Assembly: GCA_004794655.1 (NCBI GenBank)
Contig: SMMW01000126.1
Coordinates: 124,001-188,000 of the forward strand
DNA from: Marisa cornuarietis
Taxonomy: Eukaryota > Mollusca > Gastropoda > Architaenioglossa > Ampullariidae
Direction of reading: 5' to 3'
Length of the DNA stretch: 64,000 nt
Positions 55,313-64,000 of the stretch are shown piece after piece. Positions within the stretch are counted from its first letter, which is position 1. Each line of letters starts with the position of its first letter. The notes beneath the pieces were generated by a model. The model was not told the origin of the DNA, did no database searches, and saw only the letters and a program-made list of their open reading frames with translations. A program made the position numbers and the translations under genes.

Positions 55313-58300
55313 CTGTTAATATTTATATTTATTTTCATTATCAAGTCAGACTACAAAGATACAGCCTAAAAACTGACATATTAAAGAATATAAAGGATAA
55401 AGACAAATACTTACGAGTTCCAATTGTAGACATACGTCACTAAACCAGTCTACATAACATATCCGTTATACAACTGATTAGAATTTATTTCACAGGTTCG
55501 ATTGTCAGCAGAAATTACCATACATAGTAGTCACACCTACCCGTATCACCAGCATGGAGACTGCGTAGGAATTCGGCCACCTGATGACCACACAAGACAC
55601 AGTTCTCTGGGATGTGACCTGGGTGACCCTGACCTCGGTGATACAGTCGTGTGACTGGCGGGCCGTCTGTGTGGTCGGGCACACCACGCTCACTGTACGA
55701 CTGGACACGAGGTTTGTCTCCACTTATCCTCTTGTCCTGCTCGACTTCCCTGACGATGGCCGGCGGAGAGCGGAGGGGTCTGGTTAAATATTTCACTGGC
55801 CAGCCAACTGGCGCGTATTCATGGAGGGAACTGGCCGCCCAGAGATGGAGACGAGGAAATCTTTTCAGCAGCTTGTCACACAAACGTTGAAAGTAGTATG
55901 GCCTGTCACAGAGATGTCTGTTTGTGATGAAATAAATACTGTTTACTGACACTGACATGTGTTATACTGTTTACTGTGACACACGTCTTATACCATTTAC
56001 TGTCATTGACAGGTTTTTACACTGTTTACTGTCACACGTACACGTGTCATACCCTCTACTGCCATGTACATATATGTTTACATTTGTCAACACACCTCGC
56101 CGCCTCATCAGCGATGACGTACAACCTGTCTTCTGTCGTCGCCTGTGACAAGTCGTCCACAGCCTCGTCCACCACCTTGTCCACGGGGTTGTCCACGTCT
56201 TCACTTTTATCAAAAGGATGGTCCAGGAGGTGAAGTTTCTTAGGTGTCATTCCTGTTGCATGCTCCTGTGCTTTATGCATAAGCAAATTGTACAACATGC
56301 TGCACACTGCACGACTCTCAGTACAAGTACTCACAATGTACACATCTTCACCTGACTGTAGCCATCTTTCACCCATCAGTAGCAGCACCACGGTTTTACC
56401 TGTGCCGGGTGGTCCAGTGAGATAGCACATGGAAGGCGCCGCGTTCAGCAAGTCAATTTGCTCTGGGAACAAAGTTATTACAGCAGTATAGCACTCTCCT
56501 GTACACCACACGGCCTGACCCAGGGTCTTGACACTCACACGTGGAGGACATGTACATGGCACACTCACTGCTGTCGCCGGACCGCAGAACCTATTGTCAT
56601 CATTAAGGTAATTACATGAACAGTAATTCCTTTGTCGATAAGAAACACTGAAAATGACATCAAGAAAACAAACGATAGTCTGATGCCGACGATCTCCTAG
56701 TGTTTCTCAATTTTTCTGTTGAGCTTTGTTGACCGACCTTTTATAAAATACTCATGTAACGAGGCATGTTTCTCAGCTTGTTTCGACAAAAACAATGATG
56801 GACAAAACATGCGACATTGCTACTTAATACTAGAATATAAAACAAGATAAATCTTTTGGAGAGACTGAAGGTAGTCTTCTCTACATCTTGTGATACTCTA
56901 ATCGCTCCAGTCGATTAGACAGTCTAGCTTTTTGCTTTATGCACTGTAGATGGAAGAAATTAAAAAAAAAAACAGTGAACAGACGACATATTCGGAACAA
57001 ATGGCCTTGAACGAGAAGAGATGGGAACCGAGGTTTATACTAATTATTGACGACACACTTTTAAGCGACTGTCCCAGACAGCAATGAAATATTTATAAAC
57101 GTTTTAAAAACCATGTTTTAAAAACATTGTTGTAATAATGTAAAAGTTTGATATGAAAGTATGGTTGAATGAGAGAAATGACAGAGGATGAAGCTATAGA
57201 ACAGAATAAAGACGCTTACTATTAAGTAATATTCAAAGTCGTTTTATTCTTTTTGTGCAAAAGAACCTGTATTAGTTTGGCCCGTGCATGTGATTGGAAG
57301 AGAGAGAGAGTCAAGCTTTCCGAGGTTGTGACACAACTATCAAATGTTTTACAGGAAAATGTTTTTAAAACATTTTAAAAAGGTAGAAAACAAGTTTAAA
57401 ATTAGTTTCAATGTAAACTTGAATGTAAACGATAATAAAATATTTTTAGATGGGCACAAGAAACATTTCCAAAAACATTTTTTTCAAGCATTACTCAAAC
57501 ATTTCGTGAGAACATTTATGAAACATTTATAAAATGTTTAAATGCTACCTGGGGTGTTATTAGTTGTAACATGTTTCCACTCTCTCTCTCTCTCTGTCTC
57601 TCACCCTCTTTTGGTGAAAAGGGGTTTAAAGAAAACATGCCTGGCTTCTCTCTAGACACCTTCACATGACTGTAAACTCGCAAAAAAAACCGAAAAACAG
57701 TTCGTCAGTTTTGAAAATTTGTCACTGATGGCTCACCTTGCTACAAATGTTTTGTAGACGTCATGAGTCATGTGACTGTTAGATCCAGCCCCAGCCACAC
57801 GTCGCTGCCACCAATGTCCGAGTTCCGTCAGCACGTGACTACTGACGTCCCATGGGGTCTTGGGGTCAGACAACTGATCTGAGCACAGACACACACCAGG
57901 GATGTCGGCGGGATATGTAGTTCCCAGACACCGACACATGGCCTGTCAACCAATCACTTCAGGTAGAAGAAGGAATAAACGAAAACCCAGTGTTGCAGTT
58001 GACACTCATAGACTAGACAGTAGAGTTTAAAATTATATAAACTTGTATCGTTTTATATTGACAGAGGTTTATAACATGTTTTTTTTTAAAAAAGGCAAGA
58101 CAGACGCTCATTTTATTATTGAAAAAGATAGAGGTTCATGTTTATTATTCAAAGAGACATGGCGAATTGTTATCTTGTCCTTTATAGTATATTGCATTAT
58201 TGTATATATTTGTTATTGTCAGGAAGAATGTAGGCTCTTTTCCTCTGTTGCATATTGCATATATTGTATAGTCTCCATTGTGGAGAAACATACTTGTCTT

Positions 58301-60507
58301 GGAGGTAAATTGGGTGAGTTAGTTATGAACGAGTCTTTGATTGTAGTACAGTTACATGGCACAAAATGACTCACTTAACTAATGTTTAGGGTATCAATGT
58401 TAATAATTCCTAGCTGAGTCGATGGTTTTTAAAGCAAATGATATTTTTATGGTTTCAAGAAAATAAGAATACGGTTGGATAGAAGGCTGGCAAACATTTT
58501 AGGTGTTTCCAGTGACTGACCAAAGTGTATGCAACTTTGATTTTGTTGATCAGTTTCTATTTGCTACATTTTGAAACAGATGCGAATTAGAATGTTAGTT
58601 TGGTATTCTTCACAGATAAAATCCTGACTAGAATAAACTTTAATCCGTCTTTTTTAAAGAAAGCTGCCTAATGTGTTGATAAAGACATCGTTCACTTAAG
58701 TTGCTAGCCGTCTGATTCTTTCCTCATTTTTTGTGACAAATGTACAGTAGCCTCAGCTGAGCACGCATACATAAAATAACTGCACTTTCTCTTGTGTGAT
58801 TATGAGATGGGAGATAGGAGAAAGAAGTCTACCTCAGTCACCTGGGTGTCGCCAGATACAGCTTGTTGCACCTGATGAACCGTCAGGTTGGGAAGTGCGA
58901 TCGCTTTAGTTATGCGCAGTCCGGTGGCGATGTCGGACACCAGGTGAGACAACATGGCCTCCGCCTTGTCTAGCTGCACAATAGCTTCCTTTAGTTTGTT
59001 TGTGATATTATGGTCTATGTCCTTCTGTGACATATTCAGTGCCACGAAATTGTCACCTAAAGCCTTCACCTCAAAGACTATCAAACCATAATATCGGTGA
59101 ATAAGAAGAACATCAAAGTCGCCCTGTTTCCACTCACGAGGCACAGCCGCAGAAATGGGTCGAGGCAGCTGGGCGGTCGCAGCATCGCAACATGGTTCCC
59201 CCAGGTAGTGTTCGAACTTAAGCTGACTCACTCCAACCAACACTTCGTTGTTCTCTCCAGACAAGTGTTTAAGACAGTCTACCAACCGCTGCGTGGCTGC
59301 ATCACTTCTAACATCACTGTCCTGGACGTGGGTTGGCTGAGGACAGGCCGCTAGGGGAACAGGGGAGATACCGGCTGTTGGACTGTTCGTCTGGCCGGCC
59401 TGTCCAGGTGCTGACTGAAGAACAAGAACATCCTGACCAGCAATGGACTGTCTGGTCATCGGCACGCGGTTGAAGTTGACAGGAGGCAGGAAGTAGGCGC
59501 GAGAGTCGAGATCAGGAAACGCAGCCTCAACATACCTGAGCCAGGATGTCTGGGCCTGTGATGACACACTTCACTTTTTATTAACACTAAAGTCTAGGTG
59601 CTAGTATTTCCATTCTTAACCCCACTTATTCGCTTCAATTCATACTAAGTACCTGATAATATAAATCAATCATTTGAAGTGTACCACGCAGTTTTCATAA
59701 GATCAATTACAAAATAACTGTAGCTGTTACCTTGTACTTAAAGGTATTGTTTAACATATATTTTATCCTTTGTTAGGAACATGGGTAATCACCATTGTTT
59801 GTTTAAGAAGCAGGAATTGTTACCCTTGGTTGTTTGCTAAGAGGAATGCATGGTAGTGAGCGCGTGACTGAGTGACATGTTCACTGGAGCCCCTTTAGTT
59901 GGGAAGAACTCAGTTTTGTTATTCACAAACCAGTCGTGGAAGTAGAAAGACGCTACAAAAAATTCTGTGTGAAATAGACTAGGGAATGAGAGTAATTTCT
60001 TGCCTAGCCAAGGTATCAGACAGGTTATTTTTTTCTCATTGCTATAGTTGTCTTTGTAACGGTTGGTGAGAGAATAATGCCCCTCATCCCTCATTCAGAG
60101 ACTCCAGAAAGTACAAAACAGAGTCACTAAACGGGACCATGCTACTCCTCTCCTTCGTTTTCTACACCGTCATTGATGGCTTTACCTGGTCTGTGGCTAT
60201 TACAGAACTGAAAATCGATGTACAGGTCTTCGTGATTTGTTGTGAGAAAGAACACGTGTGCGACACAGTGTTTGCTGGTGTGTATTGTCTGTTACCTGTG
60301 TGTCCCCAGCATCCCTTCTGTATGTGTCTTGAGTGGTGTTGCTTCTACTTGTACCTTTGATGATATTATTTCCTTGGGTATCTTTAATGGTACTACTCCT
60401 ACTTGAGTCTTTAATGGTATTACTTCTAGAGGTATCTTTAGTATCGTTTTCTATTATCATCCTATTTTCCTCACATCTTGTAAAGCAGACGGCGGATACT
60501 CAGACAT
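54933..60507 (-). CDS. Gene C: NERD nuclease / SF1 helicase-like protein without KH module, 6 exons, 744 aa
   Basis: Exons on the minus strand: 60507-60475, 59555-58833, 57942-57737, 56590-56096, 55938-55541 and 55312-54933. All borders are GT-AG, the phases 0,0,2,2,1 agree, and the total is 745 codons including the stop. Intron positions match gene A introns 4-7. Domains: residues 12-252 NERD with D157, D159, E173 and K175; 380-387 GPPGTGKT; D482-E483 Walker B; then the helicase-like C-terminus. The first exon (MSEYPPSALQD) is joined directly to AQTSWLRYVEAAFP, so the two KH-like exons of gene A have no counterpart; intron 1 instead holds a LINE-1 fragment. No stop or frame shift is present, so it is probably functional. 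Main uncertainty: an unrecognised small exon in intron 1. Confidence 0.83.
55541..55938 (-). CDS. Gene C exon 5 (helicase-like middle region)
   Basis: Encodes a 5' part (SIYFITNRHLCDRPYYFQRL) that differs from gene A exon 7, then the shared LHLWAAS, YAPVGWPVKYLTRPLRSPPA, VREVEQDKR, DHTDGPPVTRLYHRGQGHPG and CVLCGHQVAEFLRSLHAG. Donor GTAGGTGTG is the same as in gene A. Confidence 0.8.
56096..56590 (-). CDS. Gene C exon 4 (P-loop ATPase core)
   Basis: Encodes FCGPATAVSVPCTCPPRVSV, LFPEQIDLLN, YLTGPPGTGKTVVLLLMG, HVYIVST-equivalent DVYIVSTCTESRA and RLYVIADEAAR. Its start is nearly identical in DNA to gene A exon 6, but the stretch before Walker B has an extra acidic insert (EDVDNPVDKVVDEAVDD). 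Confidence 0.84.
57071..57554. mobile_element. MITE-like element in gene C intron 3
   Basis: The left end CCCAGACAGCAATGAAATAT and, in reverse complement, the right end CCCCAGGTAGCATTTAAACA are inverted, and both ends continue into AACATTTT/AAAATGTT-type motifs. The core has no coding sequence apart from a Lys/Phe-rich frame caused by the A/T repeats. Confidence 0.5.
57737..57942 (-). CDS. Gene C exon 3 (Cys-rich linker)
   Basis: Acceptor TTGACAG, donor CAAG/GTGAGC. It encodes AMCRCLGTTYPAD, GVCLCSDQLSDPKTPW, LGHWWQRRVAGAG and HDVYKTFVAR, and is nearly identical to gene A exon 5 after its first nine residues. Confidence 0.8.
57943..58832. other. Gene C intron 2
   Basis: AT-rich intronic DNA. 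A 108-codon open frame on the plus strand (58043-58369) has no recognisable family. The corresponding gene A intron is 5.7 kb because of transposon insertions. Confidence 0.55.
58833..59555 (-). CDS. Gene C exon 2 (NERD domain)
   Basis: Acceptor ATCACAG, donor GAG/GTAGAC, 723 nt, phase 0. Conserved blocks with gene A: AYFLPPV(N/Y)FNRVPMTRQ, AGQDVLVLQ, GDFDVLLIHR, FEVKALGDN, LDKAEAMLSHLVSDIATGLR. The low-complexity insert after VLVLQ differs in length and content. All putative catalytic residues are present. Confidence 0.82.
60078..60172 (+). mobile_element. LINE-1 family fragment in gene C intron 1
   Basis: CCCCTCATCCCTCATTCAGA and GACTCC, then ACGGGACCATG and TCTCCTTCGTTTTCTACAC, match LINE-1 at about 5729-5840 with a short deletion. 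It lies where gene A has the KH-like exons. Confidence 0.8.
60475..60507 (-). CDS. Gene C exon 1 (start codon)
   Basis: ATG at 60507-60505 in context ACCATGT; encodes MSEYPPSALQD and meets donor GTGAGG. It matches gene A exon 1 (MSGHPPSAPQQ) in length and phase. Confidence 0.72.
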
Positions 60508-61639
60508 GGTTGACAGTTGTCTCGCCTGGAGCAAGTCTGTACCCTGCTCTTTCTGTGGATAGAGAGGAGATTTTCATTTTTAATAATGAGATATGCTTAA
60601 TACATTAAAGAAGAAATGTAAGACAACAGTATTATACATTTGTGAGATTGAAGACTGTTAGTGTAGAAAGCGGAAATATCCACAGCATATAAAATATCAC
60701 TAGCGTGTCAAAATGTCTTTTTGTTTAGTGCATTGTCAAAGATTTCGATGCTGTAAAGCAGATATCGGTAGGAATTTGAAATTGTTAACTTAATCTTGAA
60801 TTTTCTGAATTTATTTGACAGTCGAGATTACTAACCAACAGCTTATGTAAAATCTCAAGTAATCTTGAGTAAGAGTGATATTAGCATCGCTTGATTGTAA
60901 GTGATCTCAGGATACCTTAAAAAAAGGTTGACTGTAAATGATTATATAGCTGGATTAATTGATATGTTAATAATGTATGATTGTCAATGATTAGTGTAGC
61001 TCGATTAAAGTGTCGTTAGTAAAGGATGATTGTCAACAACATCGGTATAGCTTGATTGTTAGCTATGTTAGCATAGCTTGCTGGTAGGTGGTGTTAGTAT
61101 AACTTGACTACAGGTATTCAAGATAACATTAACCTAGAGGGTTGCATGTATAACTGTAAGCTGACGGCTGCTGTGCTGTGGTTGTTTGTGATGTTGCAAG
61201 CTGTGTGGGACACGACTACCTGTCAATACTGGCGACACCTTTGATTTCCTTGTGACAAAGAAAGATTTTTACGGTAACAGATGCACTTCGACAGACACAT
61301 AGAAACAGACGAGAACACACTCAAACACAAGCAAGACACACACACATATATACCCTCCCCCCCCACACACACACACACACGGACTCTTACATACACATAA
61401 CACAGGCGAGCTCAGAGAGAAAGAGGGTATTTTCTTCAAACACTGTCATTCACTAGCCACTGCTGGCTTCATTGATGTGCAGGAAGGAGAATTATTTCAC
61501 TTATTGCTGATAGAATCAAGCTTGTGTGTTACTGTAGTTGATCTCGTTACAATACGCGAGATGTACCGGTGATCCTGATAATTCACTCTAATGCACGCGA
61601 ATGTGGTGTGGATATGAGCATCTCATTGTATTTTACATG
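60508..61639. other. Upstream of gene C, no gene seen
   Basis: About 60880-61110 holds degenerate copies of a unit around GTATAGCTTGATTGTAAGTG. A (CA)n run is at 61335-61380. No exon recognised. Confidence 0.4.
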
Positions 61640-61890
61640 TTGTACATAACACTCGAGTTCAATATAATACAACAAAGTACAAAACATTTACATGTCATTG
61701 TACATAACACACGAGTTCAATATAATACAACAATGTACAGAACATTTACATTTCGTTGTACATAACACACGAGTTGAATATAATACAACAAAGTATAGAA
61801 CATTTACATGTCGTTGTACATAACACACGAGTTCAATATAATACAACAAAGTACAGAACATTTACATGTCGTTGTACATAACAGACGAAT
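61640..61890. repeat. 58 bp minisatellite, about four copies
   Basis: Unit contains TTGTACATAACACACGAGTT then CAATATAATACAACAAAGTA; copies differ by few bases. Confidence 0.93.
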
Positions 61891-63311
61891 ACACTACAGT
61901 TGACTACAGCACATCACATATACAGAACATTTCATGTAGAGTATAGCTCTACACTTGTCAATGAAGTGCACGACAACAAACTAATACAAACAAACAATTT
62001 AACACACAAGCTGATGTAGGGAGCCGGTAGATCACTGCTATAAGTTGGTAAAGATTTGGCTCAGTGGTGAGGAACACCAGAAAGATGGTACATCGGCACA
62101 GTGTTGTAATACATCGGCACAAAAACACTGAGCATTGCGGAAAAGTTAATCCTGCGAGGGGGAGATGAGGGCAGAGCTGAGACAAGTCAAAGCGGGTGTG
62201 GGCTGACAGAGGAAAGGGAACACACGTGCGACAGATAGGAGGTGAGAGAGAGAGAGAACAGACGTGCCTGACTTCGCGCTCCCCCCACACCGCGGACGTG
62301 GCCATGACAACATTGACAGCCTGTGGAATAAAAGGTTGCAGACCTGCTGACTGTTCCTGGTTAGTTTGGAGTGGGTGTTGAAAGTTTTCTAAGACACCAA
62401 AAGACCTCACCACTCGATTACACTTATAAGAAACTAGCAACAGCACTGTGCCTCATACCATTTTAGAGATGTGTGAGAAGTTAATAACACCTGCCTAGTA
62501 ATGCGCTGTCTTGTATCTTCTAACGGTGTGCAGGAAGTTAGTGATGTCACTGTGTCCAAAGCAATTTAAAAGGTGTGTAATAACACTCTGTTACTATAGC
62601 TGTGTGAAGTAAGTCAGTAAGACCCATGCATGTACCACTATTGTAAAGGTGTGTGAGAAGATAATACCACTGTATGTATTACCATTGTAACAATATCTAA
62701 GAACCTGACACTGTGCTCACCCTTGTTTCCCACGGCAATGTCAACACATTCTGGTAATGTGAGGACGATTTTAAACTAAAAGAACAAACGACTCACCTCA
62801 AGGTGACCGGTTTCAGCAGCTTCGTGATGTTTTATGATGTAAGGAGTTTTACTCCGTGTCAGCAGCTAAAGACTGTAGCAGACAGTCCCTGCGTCTGTTC
62901 ACTGACAGTGCGGCACCAGCTTTTCTTGTCTACAGCAGGCAGCCATCGTGAACCATCGTCGCTGGCTCATTTCTCAGAAATGATGTTTGAAGTCAGTTGC
63001 AGCAGCTGCAGGCGGCCTACACATTTAGCCGCGCGGCACCAGGCGATAAGACTTGATGCTTGCATGCACCACCTGGTACCTCGGCCAGGCTGTCTGTGTG
63101 TCGTACACAACATCTGACAGTCTGCTCACTTACCATGTAGGGAGAGTGTAGCAACTGTTTATAAACATCTCGGCTGTTGTAAACACCAGGTTGCAGTCAC
63201 GAGGATTGAGTTTTGCAGCCTCTGAGCGACTAGAAGCTAAACAAACTCTCAGATGCCGCTCACAGCCACAGGATGCGGCCAAAGCCTTAAGCTCCAGATT
63301 CTGTATTGACC
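61891..63311. other. Right-hand spacer, no gene recognised
   Basis: Loose repeats around GGTGTGTGAGAAG(T/A)TAATA occur at 62465-62700. Open frames at 61958-62446 (minus) and 62803-63117 (plus) have no recognised motif or supporting splice structure. Confidence 0.4.
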
Positions 63312-63395
63312 AGACCTCATATTCCTAGATATTAATTATAATAATCACGATCAGACCTCATATTCCTAGATATTAATTATAATAATTAGGATCGT
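63312..63395. repeat. 41 bp tandem duplication
   Basis: Two near-identical copies of a unit starting CAGACCTCATATTCCTAGAT. Confidence 0.93.
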
Positions 63396-63505
63396 TGTTT
63401 GGCGCAGAACCTCGCCTCAAGCACAAGATCAGGCTCTCCGCACTTCACATTGTCAGGCCATAAAAATAAAATATAACTAAAAAAATAGCATTATCTCTCT
63501 CACTA

Positions 63506-63512
63506 AACACAC

Positions 63513-63557
<45 letters not shown>
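63506..63557. repeat. (CA)n microsatellite
   Basis: About 26 CA units with one CGCA interruption near the start. Confidence 0.95.
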
Positions 63558-63558
<1 letters not shown>

Positions 63559-64000
63559 TAACCATCGACAATACTGGAGTACAGAAAGGAACAACCTCGG
63601 CGAGTGTGTTGGAACAGTTCGAGATTGTCTTGGAGGACAATAAATTTACCTTCCATCACAGAAGGACGGGTGGTTCAGATAAGTGGCGTGTACCGAACTA
63701 ATGCTGGGAGAGTGTGAGGTATGAGTACCCAGTTTAAGCAGTGTAGATATGTGTATGTTGTGAATCTTTTAATCGTTGTTTCATCTTAATAACATCTCTT
63801 GGCCAAGACCAAGATGTTGTTCATGGTGTGCGCACGTGTATGGTGTATGAAAGGCGGATGTTAGGATACACGTGTAGTGGTGAAGGATTACTCCTGGGAC
63901 GGAGTTGGGTCTAGATTGTTGTGCATATGGTTGTGATCGTGCATCGGTGAACACTGGTGGCTGCTACACCCCTTAGTACCAGTCCGTGGTAACAATCCTC
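63558..64000. other. Right edge, no gene recognised
   Basis: No exon, repeat family or RNA gene recognised. Confidence 0.4.

Noticed and set aside
58043..58369. 108-codon plus-strand frame in gene C intron 2
   Set aside because: Antisense to a well-supported gene, AT-rich, with no motif; hydrophobic runs come from T-rich codons.
62803..63117. 104-codon plus-strand frame near the right edge
   Set aside because: No recognised family and no nearby exon partner; non-AT-rich DNA of this length can stay open by chance.

Overview
The window reads as nuclear DNA of an invertebrate animal. It has split genes with GT-AG introns, several non-LTR retrotransposon families, cut-and-paste transposon relics, a tRNA-derived SINE and very many micro- and minisatellites. 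The mix of LINE types, the secreted C-type lectin and the tRNA-SINE suggest a lophotrochozoan, most likely a gastropod mollusc. That is an inference from style, not a species call.

The main genic content is one multi-exon gene family on the minus strand, present three times plus one stray exon. Gene A (26630 down to 12999, eight exons, 841 aa) and gene C (60507 down to 54933, six exons, 744 aa) can be joined exon by exon with consistent splice phases and no internal stop. Both encode a PD-(D/E)xK nuclease-type NERD domain (D-x-D then E-V-K) followed by a split superfamily-1 helicase-like ATPase (GPPGTGKT and an I-A-D-E Walker B box). Gene A also has a degenerate KH-like module upstream, which gene C lacks. 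Gene B (2099 downward) is the 5' end of a third copy with the KH-like module; the rest lies beyond the left edge. A decayed copy of the P-loop exon lies alone on the plus strand at 38875-39260.

Layout. 1-2099: 5' exons of gene B. 3360-5960: 5'-truncated, broken LINE (LINE-1). 7560-12650: nearly full-length but broken LINE (LINE-2) on the minus strand, whose ORF1 carries a 2A recoding motif ending NPGP. 12999-26630: gene A, with introns holding fragments of an RNase H-bearing LINE in both orientations, a fold-back element, a hAT relic and a piggyBac relic flanked by TTAA. 26.7-34.9 kb: no gene recognised, but minisatellites, a ~550 bp insertion splitting a tandem array, a LINE fragment and a SINE. 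35099-37411: four-exon secreted C-type lectin on the plus strand. 38.1-39.3 kb: retroelement leader-like sequence and the P-loop pseudo-exon. 40514-53821: a 13.3 kb minisatellite of interleaved 38 and 40 bp units with higher-order repeats of about 2.0-2.45 kb. 54933-60507: gene C. 60.5-64 kb: no gene recognised, several short tandem arrays.

A local expansion of NERD-helicase genes, with module loss and a relocated exon, beside a lectin gene and inside transposon-dense DNA resembles a fast-evolving accessory or immune-type gene cluster. The sequence supports the architecture; the biological role is inference.
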